From the NCBI RefSeq assembly GCF_001294335.1, contig NZ_LGKG01000124.1, positions 1-64,000 on the forward strand: a stretch of 64,000 nt of DNA, given 5' to 3'. Each line of letters opens with the position of its first letter. Position 1 is the first letter of the stretch. A model generated the notes under the pieces. It was not told the DNA's origin and made no database searches. It saw nothing but the letters and a program-made list of their open reading frames with translations. Made by a program: the position numbers and the translations under genes. This document shows positions 41,945 to 50,025 of this stretch, one piece after another. The stretch is from Streptomyces chattanoogensis (lineage in GTDB: Bacteria; Actinomycetota; Actinomycetes; Streptomycetales; Streptomycetaceae).

Positions 41945-43447
41945 TTGAGCCCGTTGATTTCCCGCACACCGGACAACGGCCGACGGGCCGTCCGGCGCAT
42001 CACCCTCGACGGCACCCAGCTGCGCCCCGCCGATATCGCCGCCCTCGCGGAACGCACCGCACGCACCGCGGCCCCCGGCCCCAAGGCCCTCGCGCCGGCC
42101 GAGGAATCCTGGGAGACCGCCCGCCGCCTCGCCGCCACCGGCCGGGTCTACGGGCGCAGCACCGGCGTCGGCGCCAACCGCACGCAGGACGTCGGGACCG
42201 ACGCCGAACACGGGCTGCGCCTGCTGCGCAGCCACGCCGGTGCGATCGGCGACCCGCTGCCCGCCCGCGAGGTCCGCGCCATGCTCGCCGTACGGGCCAA
42301 CCAGCTGCTGGCGGGCGGCGCCGGCCTCAACCCCGCCGTCATCACCTCCCTGCTCGCCGCGCTGGAATCCGGCGCCCACCCCGTCGTCCACGAACACGGC
42401 GCCGTCGGCACCGGCGACCTCGCCGCCCTCGCCCAGACCGGCCTCGCGCTGGCCGGCGAACACCCCTGGCACTGCGCCCCCGGCGCCCGGGCCCCCGCCC
42501 CCATCCCCCTCGACAACAGCGACGCCCTCGCCCTGATCAGCAGCAACGCCCTCACCCTCGGCCAGTCCGCGCTCGCCCTCGACGAACTCCGCCGGCTGCT
42601 CGCCGCCTCCCTCCCCGTCGCCGCGCTCTCCCTCCTCGCGGTCGGCGGCTCGTACGAACCCTTCGCCGAACCGGTCATGCGCGCCCGCCCGCACCCCGGT
42701 TCCGCGGCCGCCGCCGCCCGGATGCGCACCGTCTCCGGTGTTCCGGACCGCCCCGCCGCACCCCTGGGCCGCATCCAGGACCCGTACGGCTTCCGCTGCA
42801 TCCCCCAGATCCACGGCCCGGCACTCGACGCCGCCGACACCCTGGACGGCATCCTGACGGTCGAGGTGAACGCCGCCTCCGAGAACCCCTTCATCAGCGT
42901 CGAGGACCAGGCCGCCTACCACCACGGCAACTTCTACGCCGCCCACGTCGTACTCGCCCTCGACGCCTTCCGGCTCGCCGTGCTCCAGACGGCCCGGCTC
43001 TCCACCGCCCGCCTGGCCGCGCTCTCCGAGCCGGACTACACCCGGCTCCGCCCCTTCCTGGGCGATGCCGCACCCGCCAGCTCCGGCGTCATGATCCTCG
43101 AATACGCCGCGGGCGCGGCCCTCGGCGAGATGCGCGCCGTCTCCCACCCGGCCTCCCTCGGCCACGCCGTCCTCTCCCGCGGCGTCGAGGAACAGGCCAG
43201 CTTCGCCTCCCTCGGCGCCCGCCAGACGCTGCGCGCCTGCACGTACTACCGTCAGGTCCTGACCTGCGAACTGGTCACCGCCGTACGGGCGTTGCGCATG
43301 CGCTCCCTGGAACCGGAACCCGGACTGCCGCTCGCCGGCGCCTACACGCTCGCCGCCGAGGCGCTGGACCCCCGGATGGAGGACCGGCCGCTGACCGATG
43401 ATGTCGCGGTGGCGGCCGGGCTGCTGGATCGGCTGGCGGCGGTGTGA
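41945..43447 (+). CDS. aromatic amino acid lyase (HAL/PAL) family protein, altered MIO triad
   Basis: 500 residues of the histidine/phenylalanine ammonia-lyase fold. Conserved features are present: Tyr69 in VYGRSTGVGANR, QDPYGFRCIPQIHGPALD, NAASENPFI, SSGVMILEYAAGAALGEM. However the MIO-forming segment, normally GSVGASGDLAPL, reads HGAVGTGDLAALAQ: it is one residue shorter and has Gly-Thr-Gly (155-157) for Ala-Ser-Gly. Either Thr serves unusually or the protein lacks MIO and does different chemistry. It should not be called hutH. Start is TTG at 41945, or TTG at 41954 with better RBS spacing (GAGGGAG at 41938-41944); no in-frame ATG or GTG is close. Confidence 0.8.
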   Translation: MSPLISRTPDNGRRAVRRITLDGTQLRPADIAALAERTARTAAPGPKALAPAEESWETARRLAATGRVYGRSTGVGANRTQDVGTDAEHGLRLLRSHAGAIGDPLPAREVRAMLAVRANQLLAGGAGLNPAVITSLLAALESGAHPVVHEHGAVGTGDLAALAQTGLALAGEHPWHCAPGARAPAPIPLDNSDALALISSNALTLGQSALALDELRRLLAASLPVAALSLLAVGGSYEPFAEPVMRARPHPGSAAAAARMRTVSGVPDRPAAPLGRIQDPYGFRCIPQIHGPALDAADTLDGILTVEVNAASENPFISVEDQAAYHHGNFYAAHVVLALDAFRLAVLQTARLSTARLAALSEPDYTRLRPFLGDAAPASSGVMILEYAAGAALGEMRAVSHPASLGHAVLSRGVEEQASFASLGARQTLRACTYYRQVLTCELVTAVRALRMRSLEPEPGLPLAGAYTLAAEALDPRMEDRPLTDDVAVAAGLLDRLAAV

Positions 43448-43580
43448 ACGGTGAGGCGTACCGCCGCCCGGGACGGGCCAGTGATTACGTACCGTCGGTC
43501 GGTCCGTACAGTCGGTCGGCACCGGTTCACACCACACGCGACACCGCACACGGAGCACGGCACAAGGGCCCTCCCGGGCC

Positions 43581-43613
43581 GGGAACAGGCCCCTGGGGGC
43601 GGGAACAGGCCCC
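43581..43613. repeat. direct repeat GGGAACAGGCCCC
   Basis: Two copies (43581-43593 and 43601-43613) with 20-bp period, in the leader of the RpiR gene, and a decayed third copy (GGGAAGAAGAGGC) that overlaps its ribosome-binding site. Confidence 0.6.
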
Positions 43614-43635
43614 TTCGGGCCGGGAAGAAGAGGCA

Positions 43636-44550
43636 ATGAGCGGGGACGGGGTCAACGGCGGCACGGGCGAGGGCACCCGCACGGACACAGGTGCGGGCGT
43701 GGGTACGGGCGAGGCCGAGACGGGCACCGCCGCCCGCCTGCAGAAGCTCTTCGAGGGGCACCGGCTGACGCCCACCCAGCGGCGGATCGCGCACTGCATG
43801 GTCCGCCGGGCCGCCGACGCCCCGTTCCTCTCCAGCGTCGAGCTGGCCGAACTGGCCGGCGTCAGCCAGCCCTCCGTCACCCGCTTCGCCGTCGCGCTCG
43901 GCTTCGACGGCTACCCGGCGCTCCGCCGCCACCTCCGCGAGGTCGCGCCCGCCGGCAAGCCCGGTGACACCGGCTCGTACAACGAGTACCAGCAGGCCGT
44001 CCATGCGGAGATCGACAACCTCCGCCACCTGGCCGCCGCTTTTGCCGACCCGTCCCCGGTGATCGAGGCCGGCCGCCTCCTGGCCGCCTCCCGGCCGCTG
44101 CCCGTGCTCGGGCTGCGCGCCGCCACCGCCCAGGCCGCCGGCTTCACCTACTTCGCCCGCAAGGTCCATCCCGACGTCCGCCTCCTGGACGAGGGCGGCA
44201 CCATGCTCACCGACCGCATCGACGCCGCCGTACACGCCGGCGCCACCGCCCTCCTCTGCTTCGCCCTGCCCCGCCACCCCCGCGAGGTCGTCGACGCCCT
44301 CGCCTACGCCCGCGAGGCCGGCCTGACCACCGCAACTGTCGCCGACAGCGCCTTCGCCCCCGTCGCCCACCACACCGACCTCCTCCTCCCCGCCCCCGTC
44401 GGCACCGGCCTCGCCTTCGACACGGCCTGCGCCCCGATGCTGCTGGGCCGCGTCCTCCTGGAGGCCATGTGCGACGCCCTCCCGGACGCGCAGGCGCGGC
44501 TGGAGGAGTTCGATGCGCAGGCGGTGGCGCGGGGGTTGTTCGTGGAGTGA
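43636..44550 (+). CDS. MurR/RpiR-family transcriptional regulator
   Basis: 304 residues. A disordered Gly/Thr-rich N-terminus (1-~32), an HTH_6 domain (about 33-108: LTPTQRRIAHCMVRRAADAP, LAELAGVSQPSVTRFAVALG) and a C-terminal SIS sugar-phosphate-binding domain (about 130-285: GRLLAASRPLPVLGLRAATA, LLCFALPRHPREVVDALAYA). It follows the aromatic-lyase-like gene on the same strand by 188 bases and may control it. ATG at 43636 with GAAGAAGAGG upstream. Confidence 0.9.
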   Translation: MSGDGVNGGTGEGTRTDTGAGVGTGEAETGTAARLQKLFEGHRLTPTQRRIAHCMVRRAADAPFLSSVELAELAGVSQPSVTRFAVALGFDGYPALRRHLREVAPAGKPGDTGSYNEYQQAVHAEIDNLRHLAAAFADPSPVIEAGRLLAASRPLPVLGLRAATAQAAGFTYFARKVHPDVRLLDEGGTMLTDRIDAAVHAGATALLCFALPRHPREVVDALAYAREAGLTTATVADSAFAPVAHHTDLLLPAPVGTGLAFDTACAPMLLGRVLLEAMCDALPDAQARLEEFDAQAVARGLFVE

Positions 44551-44635
44551 GGTCGGGGTCGGTCACCCGTGCGGATGATGGTGGGGCCGCCCGGCGCTCC
44601 GGCCGCGGTCTCAGGGAATCCTCATCCGCGCTGGC

Positions 44636-44641
44636 TACGAT
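44636..44641 (+). promoter_or_regulatory. putative -10 element (TACGAT)
   Basis: TACGAT about 41 bases before the GTG at 44683, with GAGGAGG between; judged by consensus only. Confidence 0.35.
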
Positions 44642-44682
44642 CCGCCGCCGGTACACGTATGACGGGCATGAGGAGGTCTGTC

Positions 44683-45243
44683 GTGGGGCGTGGGGCGTAT
44701 GCGCTGGCGCGGGTGGCGGTCATTGTGCGGGCGCCGGCCGGGTGGCTGTGGTGGTCCGGGCTGCTGGCCGCGGGTATCGGTGCGCTGGTGCCGGCGCCGG
44801 CCGGGCGGGAGATCGGGCTGCCGGCGGGGGCGGCGATGTTCGTGATCGCGGCGTTCGTGGTGTTCGGGGTGCGGCGACGGCGGTACGCGACCCTGGCCGA
44901 CGGCGCCTCGCGCGCCGTGAAGGGGGCCATCCTTCAGGACCGCGCGGTCACCCTCCGCATCTGGCGGCGGGCGCACCGCTGGTGGCTGCTGCTCGCCTTC
45001 CTCGCCGCCGTCGGCTCGTCCTTCGCACTGCCCGCGGCCGGTGGCCTGCTGATGGCCGGTGCCGCGCTGGGCCTCTGGGGCAAAGCGCAGTGGCTGGGCC
45101 GCTGGGAGCGCGAGCAGGACGCGCTGCTGTGGGTGCGTACGGAGTCGGCGGCGCGGGGCGGGGCAGCGGGCAAGGGCGTGCGGGGGTATCTGACGACGGG
45201 GGCGGCGGCGGGCGACGCGGCACCGGGTGGGGCGCGCCGCTAA
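44683..45243 (+). CDS. membrane protein of unknown function
   Basis: 186 residues with about four hydrophobic segments: WLWWSGLLAAGIGALVPAPA, IGLPAGAAMFVIAAFVVFGV, RWWLLLAFLAAVGSSFALPA, GLLMAGAALGLWG, separated by basic loops. No known domain. GTG at 44683 is chosen because GAGGAGG lies at ideal distance; ATGs at 44659 and 44668 are less well placed. Its stop overlaps the convergent stop of the PLP enzyme gene by four bases. Confidence 0.6.
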   Translation: MGRGAYALARVAVIVRAPAGWLWWSGLLAAGIGALVPAPAGREIGLPAGAAMFVIAAFVVFGVRRRRYATLADGASRAVKGAILQDRAVTLRIWRRAHRWWLLLAFLAAVGSSFALPAAGGLLMAGAALGLWGKAQWLGRWEREQDALLWVRTESAARGGAAGKGVRGYLTTGAAAGDAAPGGARR

Positions 45244-46871
45244 GGGTGCTCCTGGCCGTAAGGGCGTTCCCGGTCGCGAGGCTGCTCCTGGAGAAGTCCG
45301 CGGAGGGCGTCGGCGTGGGCCCCGCCGCTTTCCTCCGTGAGTTCGGCCAAGGTCTGCGGGGTGCGTACGGTCGCGAAGCGCACACTGCCGTCGGGGGCGG
45401 CCGTGTAGCCGTAAATGCCGGGCCGGGGGAGGGAGTTGTAGGCGAAGTGGTTCGAGAAGTAGTAGGCGCCGGTGTCGAGAAGGGCGGCGTGGTCGCCGGA
45501 CCGCAGGAGCGGGAGCGGGCGGTTCTCGGCGACCAGGTCGCCCGCGAAGCAGCACGGGCCCGCGATGTCCTGGGCGACCGGCGCGCCGGTCTTGGGGAGG
45601 CCGTGCGCGTCGTAGGCGGCGACCCGGATCGGCCAGGCATCGGGCACGAAGACCGTACGGGTGGCGACCTGGGCGCCGGCATGGGTGACAGCGATGGGGC
45701 GGCCGCCCGCCGACTTCGCGTACTCGACGCGGGCGACGACCGTGCCGTGTTTGGCCAGCAGCGAGCGCCCGAACTCGGTGACGAGGCCATAGCGTCCGGA
45801 CATCAGACCCGGGACGGCCGAGCGGAGCAGCGCGGCGTACTCGCGGAAGGTCGGGGCCGTGGCGTCCGAGGCGAAGTTGACCGGCAGACCGCCCCCGATG
45901 TCGAGGGTGTCGATCTGTCGCCGTCCGGCCCTCTCGTTGATCTCCTCCGCCAGATGGAACAGGGCCGACACCCCCGCGGCCATCAGCTCCAGCGGCATGC
46001 CCTGGGAGCCGACATGGGCATGCAGCCGGGTCAGCCACGGGCGGTCGAGGCAGCACCGTACGACCCACTCCCGGGCACCCTCGTCGCGTAGCCCCACACC
46101 GAATTTGGAGGTGTCGGTGGCGGTGCTCATCGCGCCGATGCTGCCGCCGCCGATCTGCGGATTGACCCGGAGGCCGATGGGGGCCTTGCTCGGCGCGGAG
46201 GCCATCAGTCCGTCGATACGGGAGAGTTCCTCGGGGTTGTCGGCGTTGACCGCGATGCCGAGCGCCAGGGCCTCGCGCAGTTCGGCGAGGGTCTTGGCCG
46301 GGGAGTCCAGGACCGTGTGCGCGGCCGGCACCCGCGCGGCGCGGGCCAGCGCCAGCTCCCCGGGGCTGGCCACCTCGCAGCCGAGCCCCTCCTGCGCGAG
46401 CAGCCGCAGCACGGGCACGAGCGAGGCGGCCTTCACCGCGAAGGCATGCAGGACCGGTGTCCCCGGCGCGGTGAACTCCTCGAACGCGGCGCGAAGTTCG
46501 GCCGCCGACCGCCGGATCCCGTCGACATCGAGCAACCCGGCGACGGGCTCGGCGGGCCCGACCAGCCCCTGCGCGACGGCCGCCCGTACGGCACGATCCC
46601 GGGCGGGGGCTCGCTGGGCATCAGTGGCAGCGGTGGCAGCAGTGGCGGCCATGGCGTGCGGGCCGCCGGTGGCGGGCGCGCTGCCCGCGGCGGGCGCACT
46701 GTCCGTGAGGTGAGCGCTGCCGGTGAGGTGCGCAGTGCCGGTGGTGTGAGTGTTGTCCGTGAAGGCTGTGCCGCCGGTGGCGTGGGTGCTGCCGCGGGCG
46801 GCCGCACCGGCCGCCACATGTGTGGGGCCGGGGAGGGGGCCTGTCACGGGCTCGTCCTTGGGGCCGGTCAT
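45240..46871 (-). CDS. diaminopimelate-decarboxylase-like PLP enzyme
   Basis: 543 residues, fold-type III PLP enzyme (alanine racemase/ornithine-DAP decarboxylase fold). PLP Lys is in VLHAFAVKAASLVPVLRLLA; GLGCEVASPGELALA, the LRVNPQIGGGS and FGVGLRDE region, HAHVGSQGMPLE, DIGGGLPVNF and DTGAYYFSNHFAYNSLPRPG are conserved parts. It differs enough from LysA that substrate is open. The first ~75 residues are low-complexity Ala/Thr/Gly/His, encoded by degenerate repeats, and probably disordered. It is 64 bases downstream of the ABC permease gene and likely the last gene of that operon. Confidence 0.8.
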   Translation of the reverse strand: MTGPKDEPVTGPLPGPTHVAAGAAARGSTHATGGTAFTDNTHTTGTAHLTGSAHLTDSAPAAGSAPATGGPHAMAATAATAATDAQRAPARDRAVRAAVAQGLVGPAEPVAGLLDVDGIRRSAAELRAAFEEFTAPGTPVLHAFAVKAASLVPVLRLLAQEGLGCEVASPGELALARAARVPAAHTVLDSPAKTLAELREALALGIAVNADNPEELSRIDGLMASAPSKAPIGLRVNPQIGGGSIGAMSTATDTSKFGVGLRDEGAREWVVRCCLDRPWLTRLHAHVGSQGMPLELMAAGVSALFHLAEEINERAGRRQIDTLDIGGGLPVNFASDATAPTFREYAALLRSAVPGLMSGRYGLVTEFGRSLLAKHGTVVARVEYAKSAGGRPIAVTHAGAQVATRTVFVPDAWPIRVAAYDAHGLPKTGAPVAQDIAGPCCFAGDLVAENRPLPLLRSGDHAALLDTGAYYFSNHFAYNSLPRPGIYGYTAAPDGSVRFATVRTPQTLAELTEESGGAHADALRGLLQEQPRDRERPYGQEHP

Positions 46872-46935
46872 GAGGCAACTCCATCACTGGGCGGGGCGTC
46901 GCGCCATCGGATGAGGGCACGACGCCACCGGACCG

Positions 46936-47871
46936 TTACACCGCCGCCCCGCTCAGCGCCGCCTTGCGGTGGCGCTCGCTCAGCCGGGAGCCGGACTCGC
47001 GACGGGCGGCGCGGCGCAGCAGGGGTATCGCGAGCAGGAAGCCGAGGACGGCCCAGGCGGTCAGCACCAGGGCGACCGTCGGCAGCTCCCAGGAGCCGGC
47101 CGGTTCCGCGACGCGTGCGGCGTCCGGCAACAGGGCCGCGCGCAGACCCTGCGCCATCCACTTGAGCGGGAAGACGGAGGCGATCTTCTGGACCACCTCG
47201 GGCAGGGAGCTCAGCGGGAACATCGCTCCCGAGGTGAGCAGCAGTCCCATCACCGGCAGCATGAGCAAAGCCAGCGCCTCGCGCGGATTGGGCAGTACGG
47301 CTCCGATCGCCGCGCCCAGCGGCACCACGGCCAGCAGCCCCAGCGCGGCCACCCACAGCAGCGTCAGCCAGCTGCCGGCGTCTCGCGGCAGCGGCCCGTC
47401 CACCAGCAGCGCACCGGCCCCCAGCAGGACGACGAGGGTGCCGAGCGCCATGGTGACCACCAGCAGCGACTTGGCCACCAGATAGGCCGGTATGCCGCCC
47501 GGCGTGGCGCGCAGGCGCAGCAGGGCGCCCTCCTCCCGTTCGGTCACCAGGATCTGGGGGAGAGTGACCAGGCCGATCTGGAACAGCAGATACGCGGCGA
47601 AACCCGCCAGGGACAGCTGGGCCATCGGGATGCGGGTGCCGGGCACGCTCTTGCTGAGGTTGGCCGCCAGCAGCAGGGCGACGACCACATTCACCAGGTG
47701 GCCGGTCATCTCCTTCCGGCTGCGGACCAGGTGCCGCAGCTCGATGCCGCCCCGGAGAAAGCCGGCGCGCCAGTAGCGGCGGGTGAGAGGGCGAGCGGGG
47801 ACGGGGCGGACGCCGGGGCTGCTGTGCGGCGGCCGGGCGCCGGCCCGAGTCGTGGTCTGCGTGGTGGTCAT
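46936..47871 (-). CDS. ABC-2 type transporter permease
   Basis: 311 residues with six membrane segments in the ABC-2 pattern: LVNVVVALLLAANLSKS, QLSLAGFAAYLLFQIGLVTL, LLVVTMALGTLVVLLGAGAL, LTLLWVAALGLLAVVPLGAA, ALALLMLPVMGLLLTSGAMF, and a C-terminal helix; a TPGGIPAYLVAKS loop is typical. It works with the ATPase just upstream (overlap ATGA at 47868-47871) as an exporter. The cargo is unknown; DrrB/NodJ-like drug or polyketide export is a common assignment. Confidence 0.9.
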   Translation of the reverse strand: MTTTQTTTRAGARPPHSSPGVRPVPARPLTRRYWRAGFLRGGIELRHLVRSRKEMTGHLVNVVVALLLAANLSKSVPGTRIPMAQLSLAGFAAYLLFQIGLVTLPQILVTEREEGALLRLRATPGGIPAYLVAKSLLVVTMALGTLVVLLGAGALLVDGPLPRDAGSWLTLLWVAALGLLAVVPLGAAIGAVLPNPREALALLMLPVMGLLLTSGAMFPLSSLPEVVQKIASVFPLKWMAQGLRAALLPDAARVAEPAGSWELPTVALVLTAWAVLGFLLAIPLLRRAARRESGSRLSERHRKAALSGAAV

Positions 47872-48908
47872 GCGGCTTGCTTCTTCCCCCTGGTGAGCCC
47901 GTCGCCGGACCCGTCGCCGGACCCGTTGTCGGTCCCGTTCCCGTTGTCGTTCTCTGTGCCGGCCGTGGGGTCCGCCCCCTCGCCCCCGCCGTGCACCATG
48001 TGCAGATAGGTGTCCTCCAGCGTCGGCCGGCGGACCTCCAGGTCGGCGATCGGCCCGTCGGCGTCCCGGTGAAGGTCCCAGACCAGCCGGGAGGGGTCCT
48101 CGGTGCGCCGGCGGTGGGCCGTGCCGTCGTCGGCCGTCCAGCGGACCTCGGCCCGGGCGGCGGCGCTGCGGGCCAGTTCCGCGGGTGTGCCGTAGGCCCG
48201 GATACGGCCGCCGACCAGCACGGCTATCCGGTCGGCCAGCCGCTCGGCCTCCGCCAGGTCGTGGGTGGTGAGGAGGACCGTGACGCCCTCCTCGTGGGCC
48301 AGCCGTTCGACCAGGACGTGGAAGTCGTGCCGTGCCTCGGGGTCGAAGCCGGTGGTCGGCTCGTCCAGAAAGAGGAGCTCGGGGCGGCCGATGACGGCGA
48401 GCGCCACATCCAGGCGGCGGCGCTGGCCGCCGGACAGCTGCTCGATCCCCCGCCCGGCCTGCTCGCCGAGGCCCACCAGGGCCAGCGTCTCGGCCGGGTC
48501 GCGCGGATCGGGGTAGTACATGGCGAAGTGGGCCAGGAGCTCGCCGACCCGCCAGCGTTTGTGGTCCCGCCAGGACTGGAGGACCAGGCCGATCCGGGCG
48601 CGCCAGGCGTCGCCGCCGCGCTCCGGGTCCGTACCGAGCACCTGGACCTCACCGGCGGAGCGCTGCCGGAAGCCTTCCAGGATCTCGACGGTGGTGGTCT
48701 TCCCGGCGCCGTTGGGTCCGAGCAGGGCGAGGATCTCGCCGCGGTGGATGTCCAGGTCGATACCGTGCAGGACGCCGACGCTGCCGTACGCCATCCTCAG
48801 GTCGCGTACGCGGATGACGGGCTCGCCGGAGGCGGTGGGCCGGCCGGATGTGGTGGTGGGGTCGGTGCGGTCCGTCGGGCGCGCGGTCGCGCGCTCGGTC
48901 ATCGTCAT
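47868..48908 (-). CDS. ABC transporter ATP-binding protein (DrrA-like)
   Basis: 346 residues. Walker A GPNGAGKTT, signature LSGGQRRRLDVALAVIGRPE, Walker B LLFLDEPTTGFD, H-loop LLTTHDLAEAERLADR. A C-terminal extension (about 235-346) with a Gly/Asn/Asp-rich tail is typical of DrrA/ABC-2 ATPases. ATG at 48908 (MTMTERATARP), overlapping the winged-helix gene by ATGA. Confidence 0.92.
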   Translation of the reverse strand: MTMTERATARPTDRTDPTTTSGRPTASGEPVIRVRDLRMAYGSVGVLHGIDLDIHRGEILALLGPNGAGKTTTVEILEGFRQRSAGEVQVLGTDPERGGDAWRARIGLVLQSWRDHKRWRVGELLAHFAMYYPDPRDPAETLALVGLGEQAGRGIEQLSGGQRRRLDVALAVIGRPELLFLDEPTTGFDPEARHDFHVLVERLAHEEGVTVLLTTHDLAEAERLADRIAVLVGGRIRAYGTPAELARSAAARAEVRWTADDGTAHRRRTEDPSRLVWDLHRDADGPIADLEVRRPTLEDTYLHMVHGGGEGADPTAGTENDNGNGTDNGSGDGSGDGLTRGKKQAA

Positions 48909-49252
48909 CGTTCTGCCTTTGCGTGTTCTTGCTGCCGGTCGCGCGCCGCCGCGGCGGGGCCCGCGCCCTCGACAATCGCCTGTAGTGCCGCCACGTGCCC
49001 CTCGAAGGCGGTGCGGCCCCGGGCGGTCAGCCGTACCTTCGTGCGGCGTTTGCGGCCGCCGCCCTCCTTGCGGATCTCCAGATAGCCGGCCTCCTCCAGG
49101 GTGTGCAGCTGTTTGGAGAGCGCGGAGTCGCTGAGCGAGAGGCTGTCCCGTATGAACGGGAAGTCGGCCCATTCCGTGGCGGCGAGCAGGGCGACCACCG
49201 ACAGCCGGGTGGCGGGATGGATCAGTTCGTCGAATCCGGTGGGTGTGCTCAT
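48905..49252 (-). CDS. winged-helix transcriptional regulator
   Basis: 115 residues. The winged helix is clear: FDELIHPATRLSVVALLAAT, FPFIRDSLSLSDSALSKQLH, TLEEAGYLEIRKEGGGRKRR. It resembles the HTH_34/MarR-like group that controls neighbouring ABC transporters. Its start overlaps the stop of the membrane-protein gene (ATGA), and its stop overlaps the ATPase start. The double dyad upstream of the operon is the natural candidate for its operator. Confidence 0.88.
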   Translation of the reverse strand: MSTPTGFDELIHPATRLSVVALLAATEWADFPFIRDSLSLSDSALSKQLHTLEEAGYLEIRKEGGGRKRRTKVRLTARGRTAFEGHVAALQAIVEGAGPAAAARDRQQEHAKAER

Positions 49253-49755
49253 CGGTCCGCCCTTTCGTCGAGGGTTCTCGCACCGCGCCTGCGCAGGGGG
49301 CTGACCGCCCAGCGGTTCGCCGGGCCCACGAAGAGAAGGAAGCTCGCCGCCCAGAGGGTCGCCTGGATCACGCTGCCGTACGGCAGTGCCAGCGCATCGA
49401 CCAGACGGCCGGACAGCACGACCGTCCCGCCGGAGATCACGCCCCCGGCAACGAACGTGGCACCGGAGCGCCAGCTGTAGCGCGAGCGGTGCAGCTGCAC
49501 CCGGGTCCGGCGGCTGTAGGCCACGACGAGCGCGCCCATCGCGGCGAAGTATCCGACGAGCAGCAGCCACAGGCCCCATTTGGGGATGTCGAGCCCCATG
49601 GCGACCAGAAAGACCCACACGGTGGCCGTCATGGCGTATGTCGCCCGGGGATCGCCGGACGCGCGCTTCTCGACCTCGTCGTACACCCGCTCCTGCGGGA
49701 CCCGGATGCGCTGAAGATCCTGCCAGGCCTGCTCGGCACTCACCGGTGCGCTCAT
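49249..49755 (-). CDS. small membrane protein, first gene of the ABC operon
   Basis: 168 residues. A helical soluble N-terminus (VSAEQAWQDLQRIRVPQERV, YDEVEKRASGDPRATYAMTA) leads to about four membrane segments (TVWVFLVAMGLDI, WLLLVGYFAAMGALVVAY, and two more), ending in basic residues. No recognised family. ATG at 49755 has GGGGAGG eight bases upstream; the ATG at 49761 is too close to it. Always-overlapping starts in this operon suggest a function tied to the regulator or transporter. Confidence 0.75.
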   Translation of the reverse strand: MSAPVSAEQAWQDLQRIRVPQERVYDEVEKRASGDPRATYAMTATVWVFLVAMGLDIPKWGLWLLLVGYFAAMGALVVAYSRRTRVQLHRSRYSWRSGATFVAGGVISGGTVVLSGRLVDALALPYGSVIQATLWAASFLLFVGPANRWAVSPLRRRGARTLDERADR

Positions 49756-49831
49756 GGTCATCGCCTCCCCAAGGCGGTTCCGGGCGCGGAGCCGTGGGCG
49801 GCGGCCGGCGCTCGGAGCGTTCTCGTCCCCG

Positions 49832-49883
49832 TTTACTTGCCCAGTAGGAAAGTTAGCGCAGACTTTCCTACCGGGCAAGTAAA
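49832..49883. promoter_or_regulatory. double operator upstream of the ABC operon
   Basis: A 52-base inverted repeat with 22-bp arms, one mismatch and an 8-base loop. Each arm is itself near-palindromic: ACTTGCC-N5-GGAAAGT (49835-49853) and ACTTTCC-N5-GGCAAGT (49862-49880), 27 bases apart, i.e. close to 2.5 helical turns. This looks like two binding sites for a dimeric winged-helix protein, 77 bases upstream of the first gene. Confidence 0.7.
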
Positions 49884-49963
49884 AGATTCCGGACGCGGTG
49901 CGGTGCGCCGTGGCCGGTTCGGCGCGCCTCGCGCGGTGCCCGCTCCACCCCCTGTTGACTAGT

Positions 49964-49993
49964 GCTATTCAGTAACCCCAATATGTGAATAGC
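49964..49993. promoter_or_regulatory. inverted repeat in the hutU promoter
   Basis: GCTATTCA (49964-49971) and TGAATAGC (49986-49993) with 14 bases between; TTGACT (49955-49960) just upstream could be a -35. TGTGAATAG recurs upstream of the aromatic-lyase-like gene (about 41871-41879). Confidence 0.5.
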
Positions 49994-50025
49994 TCAATCC
50001 ATTCGACGTCAGGGAGGCACGGCCC

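Noticed and set aside
41945..43447. Calling the aromatic-lyase homologue hutH
   Set aside because: It lacks the Ala-Ser-Gly MIO triad and diverges from Streptomyces HutH, and it is not in the hut operon.
41435..43636. 733-codon minus-strand frame
   Set aside because: Antisense to the sigma factor end and the aromatic lyase gene; Gly/Val/Glu-rich shadow composition.
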